A stretch of DNA of 8,984 nucleotides, taken from assembly GCA_910589105.1 (NCBI GenBank), contig CAJUST010000003.1, forward strand, positions 196,799 through 205,782, read 5' to 3'. Every line of letters begins with the position of its first letter. The stretch's first letter is position 1. The stretch is from an uncultured Lachnospiraceae bacterium. GTDB taxonomy: Bacteria > Bacillota > Clostridia > Lachnospirales > Lachnospiraceae. A program made the translations under genes and the position numbers. Of this stretch, positions 1 through 5,549 are shown piece after piece. The notes under the pieces were generated by a model. That model had not been told where the DNA came from and did no database searches. It worked only from the letters and a program-made list of their open reading frames with translations.

Positions 1-128
1 GCCTGTAATCCGTTGATTTTTAACGCATTATAAGTTTCCGATTGTACAACCGTCAGACGTTCCAATATACTTCGGGTTCTAAGATGATTATAAATCAACA
101 CTGCGAATTTTGTAAAAGTGTTTAGGAG

Positions 129-157
129 ATAGGGGTGCTTCGGCGCTCCTATTTTTT
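129..157 (+). terminator. Strong intrinsic terminator with TTCG tetraloop
   Basis: A 10-bp stem, ATAGGGGTGC (129-138) against GCGCTCCTAT (143-152) with two G-T wobbles, closes on a TTCG tetraloop and runs straight into six T residues (152-157). This is a textbook rho-independent terminator for rightward transcription. The gene it serves lies left of the window or ends at its edge; only a short open frame ending in TAA at 31-33 is visible. Confidence 0.85.
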
Positions 158-707
158 GCAGATTTTATATTATCTTATCTGAAAATGGTCTTGTCTGCAA
201 GAATTTCTTTTTTATATAAAAAGGACAGAGGGAAAAGGTGGGATGCCGTAGTCGTCCTGCATTGTGGGCAATGTGTATAACTCCCTGTCTTATGGAGCAT
301 TTTTGTAACACTTACGGCTAAAAAATTTACTTTTTATTATGAAATAACACCGTCGCTTCTTACGATGCTATGCGTGCCTGATAGGGAGTTCGGTATCCGT
401 TAAAACTATGTGGAAGGGCATGGCTATATTGGACATATGCAAATTCCTCCACTGTCTGATAAAGATCTTCCTCCTCCCCTTTTTAAAAATCCCCCGCTTT
501 TGCAAATATTTCTAAACCCTGCACAAGGTGTTTTGGCAACAGGTTCCACTGCATCTGCGGGCTGTCTGTAAAAGTATGCTTTTGGAAACATCATACCATG
601 CGGCTTCCGGAATGCGGTTTGGAGAAGAATGAAGGGACTGGGAAGGAATTGCCGGGTAAAGGCGATGCAGAATGCCGGCGGGAGGAGGGGAAACCTGCGC
701 CGGAATG
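158..707. other. Intergenic stretch without a supportable gene
   Basis: Both strands lack an open frame with a ribosome binding site and protein-like composition. The visible contents are the promoter at 191-218, a small hairpin around 259-275, and an 11-base inverted pair with 10 matches: AACTCCCTGTC at 280-290 and GATAGGGAGTT at 380-390. From 484 to 708 one plus-strand frame stays open for 74 codons, but it has no start site I trust. It may be the remnant of a decayed gene. Confidence 0.5.
191..218 (+). promoter_or_regulatory. Candidate sigma-A promoter
   Basis: TTGTCT (191-196) and TATATA (213-218) are separated by 16 bases, in an AT-rich stretch just after the terminator at 129-157. A transcript would start near 225. 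No convincing gene follows until 794: the nearest open frames are about 30-35 codons without ribosome binding sites. It could drive a long leader, a small RNA or the gene at 794, or be a chance match. Confidence 0.4.
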
Positions 708-709
708 AA

Positions 710-740
710 AAAAAGCCATCCTTGGGATAGCTTTTTCTTT
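710..740 (+). terminator. Hairpin terminator ahead of the recombinase-like gene
   Basis: AAAAAGC (710-716) pairs with GCTTTTT (730-736), and inside it ATCC (718-721) pairs with GGAT (725-728) across one mismatch. T-rich sequence follows to 740. The A tract on the left and T tract on the right would let it work in both directions. It separates the non-coding left region from the gene at 794. Confidence 0.55.
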
Positions 741-793
741 CATGGAGCAAAAATATCATATTGAAATCAAATAAACAAAAGGGGGATTCAATT

Positions 794-1363
794 ATGAATG
801 AAACAAACATTGCCATGTTCCGGCAGATGATGCAGATGTTGAGCGGCTGCGGCCTGACTGAAAAAGAAGGGGGCCGTCCTGACGGCATTCCAGAGGAGGC
901 AGGCGGAAAACCTGCAGCCGTAATGGAAGAACCCGGAATGGGGATAAAGAAAATCCGGTGCCCGTATTCGGATAAGGAAAGGGAACTGGTCATGGAGTGG
1001 ATTTATGGGCACAGCAGTGACGTGAAGGCCCTGGCTGTGGCCCTGTGGTTTGACGGAGGCATTACGCCGCAGGAAATCATTAACCTGAGGCGGGAAGACT
1101 GCCGGATTGGAGAAGCTGTGAATGAAACGGAAGGGTCTTACAAAAAAACAAATCAAAGGTGGAGCAGGGAGGAAATTGTGCGGAGGGCCTTGAAGCTGCA
1201 TCCGGAAGATCTGGAATTTGTCTTTATGTACCAAAAAGGAGCGGCATGGAAAAAGCTGAACGGGAGCAGCATACAGATGAAGCTGTATAATATCTGCGAC
1301 GCGGTCGGCATCACATACAAATCGGTCCGTAAGAACGAAGCAGCCGCATTTGATGGGAATTAA
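794..1363 (+). CDS. Small tyrosine-recombinase-like protein without catalytic residues
   Basis: The start at 794 is chosen over an in-frame ATG at 761 because AAAGGGGG (about 778-785) sits 8 bases upstream. The product has 189 residues. Residues 1-55 are low-complexity and unlike an integrase arm. Residues 58-103 resemble the first part of a phage-integrase catalytic domain: ALAVALWFDGGITPQEIINL followed by RREDC follows the family pattern of a hydrophobic helix, G-L-R-x-x-E-L, then L-R-W-x-D. The invariant Arg position is Thr91. Near the C terminus, VGITYKSVRKNEAAAF resembles the segment carrying the HxxR box, but the box reads R179-K-N-E182, and the protein ends before the nucleophilic Tyr. 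Family assignment is inference from pattern. It is probably not a recombinase enzyme; DNA binding is possible. A terminator follows at 1394, so it is likely monocistronic. Confidence 0.6.
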   Translation: MNETNIAMFRQMMQMLSGCGLTEKEGGRPDGIPEEAGGKPAAVMEEPGMGIKKIRCPYSDKERELVMEWIYGHSSDVKALAVALWFDGGITPQEIINLRREDCRIGEAVNETEGSYKKTNQRWSREEIVRRALKLHPEDLEFVFMYQKGAAWKKLNGSSIQMKLYNICDAVGITYKSVRKNEAAAFDGN

Positions 1364-1393
1364 AAAGCGGCTGGCGGATTTCCTAATGAAGGA

Positions 1394-1426
1394 GGGCCTG
1401 CGGTATCTGATGCCGCAGGCCCTTTT
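1394..1426 (+). terminator. Intrinsic terminator after recombinase-like gene
   Basis: A perfect 10-bp stem, GGGCCTGCGG (1394-1403) with CCGCAGGCCC (1413-1422), encloses a 9-base loop and is followed by TTTT (1423-1426). It lies 30 bases past the stop at 1363. Confidence 0.85.
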
Positions 1427-1466
1427 AAACTGCAGGGGCCTGTGGGGGATAATTCAGGCCGCCTGC

Positions 1467-1480
1467 ATCATAAATATGAT
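1467..1480. repeat. Palindrome upstream of mazF
   Basis: ATCATA (1467-1472) and TATGAT (1475-1480) form inverted arms around AA. It lies in the 271-base gap between the terminator at 1426 and mazF, about 220 bases before the mazF start. It could be an operator, and TATGAT could be a -10 box, but no good -35 is in register. The rest of the gap holds nothing else that I recognise except the palindrome at 1652. Confidence 0.25.
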
Positions 1481-1651
1481 ATTTTGTTCTGGAACTGCCC
1501 GTTTTTTGATGCGGCCGCCGCGCTCCCCGCATTCCATGCCTGCAAAAAACTGCGTCTGCCGGCGCGGCGTAAAATATCTGCAGGGAACAGGAAAGGGAGG
1601 GGCTGCGGGAGACGGGCCGGAGGCTCTTTTGAAATTCCTTTCCCTAAAAAA

Positions 1652-1661
1652 ACCATATGGT
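1652..1661. promoter_or_regulatory. Perfect palindrome just upstream of mazF
   Basis: ACCATATGGT is a perfect 10-bp palindrome ending 36 bases before the mazF start codon, and ATATGG is repeated at 1662-1667. This is where an operator for an autoregulated toxin gene would sit. No antitoxin or repressor gene lies next to it, so the binding partner is unknown. Confidence 0.3.
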
Positions 1662-1697
1662 ATATGGATTCAAAAATTTAAGACAGGAGGGCGGAAA

Positions 1698-2048
1698 ATG
1701 ACGGTATGTAAAAGAGGGGACATTTACATGGCGAGGCTGCGCGCGGACGAGGCTGGCGGAAGCCTTCAGGAAGGAGTCCGGCCTATCCTGGTCATCAGCA
1801 ACGACAAATGCAATGAGCACAGCCCGGTTATAACGATTGTCCCGCTCACAAGCAGGCTGCGCAAGAATCCGCTGCCGACGCATGTGCTTATTAAGGAGTG
1901 CGGACTGGTTAAGCCAAGCATTGCCCTGGCGGAGCAGATCATGCCCCTGAATAAAAGCAGGCTTGGAAAGCGGATGGGAAGCATCAGGGCGACCGTATAC
2001 CAGACGAGGGTGGACCGGGCGATAAAAGTGCAGTTAAATGTGCAATGA
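1698..2048 (+). CDS. mazF: MazF/PemK-family endoribonuclease toxin, no adjacent antitoxin
   Basis: The product has 116 residues, the usual MazF length. An AGGAGG at 1685-1690 with a 7-base spacer fixes the ATG at 1698; the frame stays open upstream but that extension is not protein-like. The N-terminal KRGDIYMARL, then EGVRPILVISND (residues 25-36) and ITIVPLTSR (45-53), are the hallmark strands of the PemK/MazF fold. By analogy with Bacillus subtilis MazF, Arg28 and Thr51 are the catalytic pair that cleaves single-stranded mRNA at a short recognition sequence. LPTHVLI (59-65) and IALAEQIMPLNKSRL (about 75-89) complete the pattern. It is flanked by terminators on both sides and has no MazE-like partner, so either control comes from elsewhere or it acts as a solitary RNase. 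Confidence in the family is high. Confidence 0.92.
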   Translation: MTVCKRGDIYMARLRADEAGGSLQEGVRPILVISNDKCNEHSPVITIVPLTSRLRKNPLPTHVLIKECGLVKPSIALAEQIMPLNKSRLGKRMGSIRATVYQTRVDRAIKVQLNVQ

Positions 2049-2081
2049 GAATGAGAGAGATTTACATATCTCATAATAAGG

Positions 2082-2111
2082 CCCCTGGCAGGGATTCTGC
2101 CAGGGGTTTTT
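2082..2111 (+). terminator. Intrinsic terminator after mazF
   Basis: A perfect 10-bp stem, CCCCTGGCAG (2082-2091) with CTGCCAGGGG (2097-2106), has a 5-base loop and is followed by five T residues (2107-2111). It lies 34 bases past the mazF stop and separates mazF from the signal peptidase gene. Confidence 0.9.
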
Positions 2112-2175
2112 GAAGCTTTGTGCAGGGATGCCCTGCCATGATTTCAGGAGATAAAATTCCGCAACCACTTCTTCC

Positions 2176-2240
2176 GCAGGCGGGCTGTGCTAAAAAACGC
2201 CTGCCTTTTACGCTGGAACGCGCCCTGCCTGCAGCGCGTT
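2176..2240 (+). promoter_or_regulatory. Two hairpins in the leader of the signal peptidase gene
   Basis: GCAGGCG (2176-2182) pairs with CGCCTGC (2198-2204) and is followed by CTTTT (2205-2209). Then AACGCGC (2217-2223) pairs with GCGCGTT (2234-2240), ending 21 bases before the ribosome binding site. The first hairpin resembles a weak terminator, so an attenuator-like leader is possible, but no promoter or sensor domain is evident. Confidence 0.25.
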
Positions 2241-2261
2241 ATGATATGGGAAGAAAAAAGA

Positions 2262-2279
2262 AAAGGAGGGGATTTTTTG
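2262..2279 (+). promoter_or_regulatory. Ribosome binding site that selects a TTG start
   Basis: AAAGGAGG (2262-2269) is the only strong Shine-Dalgarno near the 5' end of the signal peptidase gene, and TTG at 2277-2279 follows after 7 bases. The in-frame ATG at 2241 lies upstream of it and has no site of its own. The in-frame ATG at 2301 has only a weaker purine run (GAAGAGGGG). Confidence 0.7.
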
Positions 2280-2789
2280 AAAGGAAGGGCGAAGAGGGGC
2301 ATGGCCGTTTATTTCGCTGTTACGGCATTGCTGTCTGTTGTATTTAAAGCGGCGCTGATGCTGAGCTTTGTTCCGTCCGGGAGCATGGAGAATACGATAA
2401 GGCTGGGAAGCTTCCTGGTTTCAACAAGATTTGATGTAGGGGCGGAGAATCTGGAGCGGTATGACGTCCTGATCTTCACGCCGCCTGACTGCCCGGATGA
2501 AACCTATGTCAAGAGGCTGATCGGCCTGCCCGGCGAGACGGTTGAGGTGAGGGACGGAAAAGTGTATGCAGACGGCGCCGAGCTTGACGGCTCCTTTGGG
2601 AAGGGTCCGCAGAACAGGATTGGGGACGGTGTTTACAATGTGCCGGAAGGCTGTTATTTCTTCCTTGGCGACAACCGGAACCATTCCTATGACAGCCGTT
2701 TTTGGAAGGAAAAGTACGTCCCGCTGGAAAATATCAAAGCCAGGGCGAAATATATTGTATTCCCGTTTGCAGATGCGGGGCCGCTGTGA
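2277..2789 (+). CDS. lepB: Type I signal peptidase (S26 family)
   Basis: With the TTG start chosen from the ribosome binding site, the product has 170 residues, typical of small Gram-positive SipS-type enzymes. It cleaves signal peptides from secreted precursors at the outer face of the membrane. Residues 9-31 form the single N-terminal membrane anchor. Box B, PSGSMENTI, carries the nucleophile Ser36. YDVLIF (62-67) is box C. YVKRLIGLPGE (77-87) is box D with the general-base Lys79. GDNRNHSYDSR (131-141) is box E. All catalytic elements are intact, so it should be active. The unknown small gene at 2847 follows after 57 bases and probably shares the transcript. A signal peptidase on a mobile element suggests it processes some element-encoded exported protein outside this window; that is inference. 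Confidence 0.93.
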   Translation: MKGRAKRGMAVYFAVTALLSVVFKAALMLSFVPSGSMENTIRLGSFLVSTRFDVGAENLERYDVLIFTPPDCPDETYVKRLIGLPGETVEVRDGKVYADGAELDGSFGKGPQNRIGDGVYNVPEGCYFFLGDNRNHSYDSRFWKEKYVPLENIKARAKYIVFPFADAGPL

Positions 2790-2846
2790 TTTATGCGGCT
2801 TTGCATGAAGGGTTTCCGGGAGGGGATTTTGAAGGAAGGAGGAGAG

Positions 2847-3160
2847 ATGGATAAATTTATTGAGGAGCTGATGGAAAGGGGCATGGGGCAGCTGATGGAC
2901 CGGAGCCGTGACCGGCTCGCAGCTGCAGACAGGGTTTACAGGGAAGACGGCAGGAGGGAGGAAGCTGCGGAACGGCGGTTTTTGAGCCTGGGCTGACGGA
3001 AGGGCAGAAGGCGGCCGTCGACAGTTATCTGGACAGCATCCGGATTGGAAGCCACAGGTACGCCGACATCTCATATATGGCCGGGATCAGGGACGCGGTT
3101 GGAATGCTGGCCTCGTTAGGCCTTCTGAAAGGAGCCGGCGAAGAGGGGGGAATGGATTGA
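2847..3160 (+). pseudogene. Small unknown gene interrupted by a -1 frameshift
   Basis: AAGGAGG (2836-2842) precedes ATG at 2847, opening a charged helical protein (MDKFIEELMERGMGQLMDRS...) that stops at TGA 2994-2996 after 49 residues. The next frame, read from about 2978, continues with a protein-like sequence (LTEGQKAAVDSYL, then HRYADISYMAGIRDAVGML) to TGA at 3158-3160. Adding one T to the run TTTTT at 2979-2983 would join both parts into one protein of about 104 residues with a coherent amphipathic character. It is therefore either a recent pseudogene, a sequencing error, or a programmed -1 shift; the run GTTTTTG is not a canonical slippery heptamer. I do not recognise a function, although the helical N terminus followed by a TEEQ-like turn and a second helical half recalls small unknown proteins of Clostridia elements. 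The bidirectional terminator at 3219 follows. Confidence 0.65.
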
Positions 3161-3218
3161 AAGGGAATGCTTATGCGGCGCTGTGAAAGCGGGGATGCGC
3201 AGCCGCCGCTGATGTGGA

Positions 3219-3263
3219 AAGACTGCCTGGCAGAAGCGCGCGCCGCCTGCCAGGCAGTCTTTT
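3219..3263. terminator. Bidirectional terminator between convergent genes
   Basis: AAGACTGCCTGGCAG (3219-3233) pairs perfectly over 15 bp with CTGCCAGGCAGTCTT (3247-3261) around a 13-base loop. TTTT (3260-3263) ends the rightward arm; leftward the flank gives only three T residues. It lies between the rightward frameshifted gene ending at 3160 and the leftward gene ending at 3268, so it can end transcription from both sides. Confidence 0.85.
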
Positions 3264-3267
3264 CAGG

Positions 3268-3927
3268 TTACTTTATGGCGGTGTTTTTTTCCTGTTCCAC
3301 AGTATGGATGCTTTCAATATTCCTCAAAAGCCCCACCATGTCCAAGCAGCCGAATGCCGGCAGGACGGGGATGCCGTTTGAAAGGCAGAGGCAGCGGAAT
3401 GGAAGTAGTCCGTCCTTGCGCCGGACTGCAAAAAAGCCCCTGCCTTTATCCTCTGATTCATCGAGCAGAAACGTCTGCCCGATGACATGATGCCGGCTCC
3501 ATGCCTTGAGAGGGCTGTGCAGTACGCTCCTTTTCACGGCGTAACAGCATCCTTCGCAGCAGCCTTCCCGGATCCATTCCTGATGGTCCATGACTGCGTA
3601 ATAGCGGTCCGCATTGCCTGCGCGCGCGCCAATCGCCCTGCAGGCGCCTGAATGAAGCAGGGCGTCCGCCCATTCCATGATTTCCCCGTGCTTTAAGGCG
3701 GCCTCCCTGGACTCGAAGCCGGAGTATTCCAGCCCCTGCCGTTCTAAATAGGAGCGGATGGCCGCGCCTGCGTCCTTATAGGCGCGCCTTCCCGCCGCTT
3801 CCAGAACCTTGTCGGCCTCCTCCTCCGGGAGCCTTCCTTTGAAAGAAACCGTGCGGATCTCCCCGTCGCTCCCGAATTCGAAGCGGTATGTCTGCGTCTG
3901 CGCCGGCTTGAAGTTTTTTTCTGACAT
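3268..3927 (-). CDS. Cysteine-rich protein of unknown function
   Basis: The product has 219 residues. The start at 3927 is set by GGAGG 8 bases upstream, although the frame stays open further out. I do not recognise the family. Residues 13-32 look like two beta strands (TYRFEF, IRTVSFKGRL). Residues 34-64 are a charged helical region, and 70-92 another helix. The striking feature is Cys96 followed by the double pair CCEGCC at 123-128 and further cysteines near FRCLCL and FGCLD, a pattern that could bind a metal or form disulfides. There is no signal peptide or membrane segment, so it should be cytoplasmic. It is divergent from the Xre gene and has a good promoter of its own (4044-4071) overlapping the probable operator, so Xre probably controls it. 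A structural search would be the way to name it. Confidence 0.75.
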   Translation of the reverse strand: MSEKNFKPAQTQTYRFEFGSDGEIRTVSFKGRLPEEEADKVLEAAGRRAYKDAGAAIRSYLERQGLEYSGFESREAALKHGEIMEWADALLHSGACRAIGARAGNADRYYAVMDHQEWIREGCCEGCCYAVKRSVLHSPLKAWSRHHVIGQTFLLDESEDKGRGFFAVRRKDGLLPFRCLCLSNGIPVLPAFGCLDMVGLLRNIESIHTVEQEKNTAIK

Positions 3928-4043
3928 TTCATTAGCCTCCTTTTTATTTGGTGCATTAAGCATACAGCCTGGCTGCGTATGCCGGCTCTTGCAAAAATGC
4001 CGCCGCCTCACGGGGATGTTCCAGTGGAAGATGCATGCCATAA

Positions 4044-4071
4044 ATATTAGCTTTTTGATGATGTTTGTCAA
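4044..4071 (-). promoter_or_regulatory. Promoter of the cysteine-rich gene
   Basis: On the minus strand, a consensus TTGACA (4071-4066) and TAATAT (4049-4044) are separated by 16 bases. The predicted transcript has a leader of about 110 bases before the start at 3927. The -35 box lies inside the left arm of the inverted repeat at 4064-4108. Confidence 0.6.
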
Positions 4072-4108
4072 CAGTCAGCGATTATATTTTGCCCTGATTG
4101 TTGATAAA
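4064..4108. promoter_or_regulatory. Inverted repeat, probable Xre operator
   Basis: TTTGTCAACAGTC (4064-4076) and GATTGTTGATAAA (4096-4108) are inverted copies matching at 11 of 13 positions, with centres 32 bases apart, about three helical turns. The left arm covers the -35 of the leftward gene and the right arm covers the -10 of the rightward Xre gene. That is the arrangement expected if Xre represses both. Confidence 0.5.
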
Positions 4109-4110
4109 AT
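4102..4110 (+). promoter_or_regulatory. Extended -10 promoter of the Xre gene
   Basis: TGATAAAAT (4102-4110) fits an extended -10 (TGN plus TAAAAT), which can work without a good -35; none is visible. It lies 33 bases before the Xre start and overlaps the right arm of the inverted repeat. Confidence 0.45.
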
Positions 4111-4143
4111 TTCACAAAAACCAAAAGAAAGGCGGATGGAAAA

Positions 4144-4485
4144 ATGGATGTGGAACTGTATCTGAAAGAAATGGGGCAGAGGATTATGGAGAGGCGGAAA
4201 AAGCTCGGCCTGACGCAGGAGGCGCTCGGGGAGAGGAGCGGGCTGACGACTCAGTTCGTCTCCTATGCGGAATCCGGGAAAAGGGCGATGAGGCCGGAGA
4301 ACCTGATGCGGATGGCGGCGGCGCTCGGGGTCAGCACGGACTACCTCCTGACTGGCGACATCATTGACAAGGACAAGCTGCTGCTTTCTGAGAAGCTGGA
4401 CAGGCTTACAGCAAAACAGGTGAGGATCGTGGAGGCTGTAATTGACGAGTGCATCGAACTGTATCAGGGGGATGGACAGGGGTGA
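4144..4485 (+). CDS. Xre-family helix-turn-helix transcriptional regulator
   Basis: The product has 113 residues and starts at ATG 4144, preceded by AAAGGCGG (4128-4135) at 8 bases. Residues 8-70 are a classic Xre/Cro domain: GQRIMERRKKLGLTQEALGE places helices 1 and 2, SGLTTQFVSYAESGKR holds the recognition helix and its following turn, and LMRMAAALGVSTDYLLTGD closes the five-helix bundle. Residues 75-113 form a short helical tail (LLSEKLDRLTAKQVRIVEAV), typical of the dimerisation or regulatory arm in small phage and element repressors. It is divergent from the cysteine-rich gene and the shared promoter region carries an inverted repeat, so it probably regulates itself and that gene. It faces the replication operon end-to-end; whether it also controls that operon cannot be judged. 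Confidence 0.92.
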   Translation: MDVELYLKEMGQRIMERRKKLGLTQEALGERSGLTTQFVSYAESGKRAMRPENLMRMAAALGVSTDYLLTGDIIDKDKLLLSEKLDRLTAKQVRIVEAVIDECIELYQGDGQG

Positions 4486-4531
4486 AGGCGCCGCCGGTAT
4501 GCAGAAAGGCAATCAGGTTTTGTCTGGAGTG

Positions 4532-4565
4532 AAAAAAGCCCCGGCGGCATGCGTGCCGTCAGGGC
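4532..4565 (-). terminator. Terminator of the leftward replication operon
   Basis: Read leftward, GCCCTGACGGCA (4565-4554) pairs with TGCCGCCGGGGC (4549-4538) with one mismatch and one wobble around a CGCA loop, then six U residues (4537-4532). It lies 87 bases beyond the primase-like gene's stop. It also closes the gap to the convergent Xre gene. Confidence 0.75.
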
Positions 4566-4652
4566 CGGTGTTCTGGAATCCGGATGCTGGAAAGGAAAGC
4601 TTACGGGAATGAAGAAAAAATGCGGGCTGCCGGAAACCGTGCCGTTTGGAAT

Positions 4653-5498
4653 CTACCGCGCCTGCAGGTCTTCGTTCCAGTCCTTTTTCTCCGGAAGGAT
4701 GCAGGCGAGGCCGGGGTTGCGGTCCCTGCACTTCTGTCCCGCGTCATCGTTGTCGACGGCGAGCGTTAATTCCAGCTTTGAGTTTTTCAGCCTGTCAATG
4801 GCCGGCTGCTTGGCTGCGCCCGCTATGCTGAAGTAATAGGCGTCTGTCTGGTTTCCCTGCATCCTGTGCAGTTCATAAAGGCTGACCGCGTCGATGGCCG
4901 CCTCGCAGATATATGCGTTTCTGGAGGTACGGAAGTACCAGAACCCGTCGCGCCTGCAGTTTGGGACGACGCCGTGGAAAGGCTCCACATAGGTGTAGGT
5001 GCCGCGAAGTTCCGCAAAGTCCCTTTCGTAATTGATGAACACAATGTTGTTGTGGCTTTTTTCCTGGTACAGGAGCCCCCAGCTGATCAGCCTCCGGATC
5101 GTTTCCACAGGGATGCTCCGCCGCTTATTAAGGAAAGCGAAGAGGTTTTTGTATTCTCCGTCCACAGGCGTTGGAAACTCCGGCGGGACATTCCCCGTCC
5201 TGTCCGGCTGGGCCGCCTCTGCACGGGCCGCGCCGGTTCCGCCTGTCAGGGCCAGCACTGCATCTGGGAATCTGTATCCCATGTGATTCACCAGGAATTC
5301 AATGGGATTTCCGCCTTCGTTTGTCGCGAAATCCATGTATCCGGCATAGCCTTCCTTTATGGATATGCTGTGGTTGTTTCTGGGCCGGATGCTGCGGCCT
5401 TCCCGTATGAAGCTGCCGTTATGGCGATTTGTTAAAAATTCATACAGATCTACCTGTCTTGCGGCCCGGATCTGTTCTTTTGAAACGTTTATAGGCAT
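4653..5498 (-). CDS. Toprim-domain primase-like protein (DUF3991 type)
   Basis: The product has 281 residues. AAGGAGG five bases upstream fixes the ATG at 5498. Residues about 18-85 have the layout of a DnaG-type CHC2 zinc-ribbon region, ending GGNPIEFLVNHMGYRFPDAV like the GGDVIDF...FPEAV of primases, yet no Cys or His set that could hold zinc is present. Residues 116-175 match the DUF3991 region (FLNKRRSIPVETIRRLISWG, then NIVFINY). A Toprim domain follows, with acidic Glu199 in YICEAAIDAVSLYEL and the DxD pair Asp249 and Asp251 in LTLAVDNDDAGQK. KKDWNEDL at the C terminus is typical of these element-borne proteins. Its likely role is priming or nucleic-acid processing at the element's replication fork with the helicase encoded 48 bases upstream. 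Toprim assignment is solid; primase activity is inference. Confidence 0.88.
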   Translation of the reverse strand: MPINVSKEQIRAARQVDLYEFLTNRHNGSFIREGRSIRPRNNHSISIKEGYAGYMDFATNEGGNPIEFLVNHMGYRFPDAVLALTGGTGAARAEAAQPDRTGNVPPEFPTPVDGEYKNLFAFLNKRRSIPVETIRRLISWGLLYQEKSHNNIVFINYERDFAELRGTYTYVEPFHGVVPNCRRDGFWYFRTSRNAYICEAAIDAVSLYELHRMQGNQTDAYYFSIAGAAKQPAIDRLKNSKLELTLAVDNDDAGQKCRDRNPGLACILPEKKDWNEDLQAR

Positions 5499-5533
5499 AG
5501 CTGCCTCCTTTCTGTACTGGTTAATAAGCAGCA

Positions 5534-5549
5534 TAGCGCCCTGGCGCTA
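5534..5549. repeat. Palindrome over the helicase stop codon
   Basis: TAGCGCC (5534-5540) and GGCGCTA (5543-5549) are perfect inverted arms with only CT between them; in RNA a six-pair stem with a CCTG or CAGG tetraloop is the realistic fold. It contains the helicase stop codon and lies in the short gap before the primase-like gene. It may modulate translation or mRNA processing, or be incidental. Confidence 0.35.

Noticed and set aside
1..118. Minus-strand frame open to the left edge, reading LIYNHLRTRSILERL
   Set aside because: It looks somewhat protein-like but has no start codon with a ribosome binding site, and its 5' end runs into the terminator hairpin. The window edge prevents a decision.
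424..993. Minus-strand frame of 189 codons
   Set aside because: It is antisense to the recombinase-like gene and its leader, has low-complexity composition, and has no ribosome binding site.
1350..1697. Upstream in-frame extension of mazF to an ATG at 1350
   Set aside because: It crosses the terminator at 1394-1426, has unnatural composition and precedes a strong ribosome binding site at 1685-1690.
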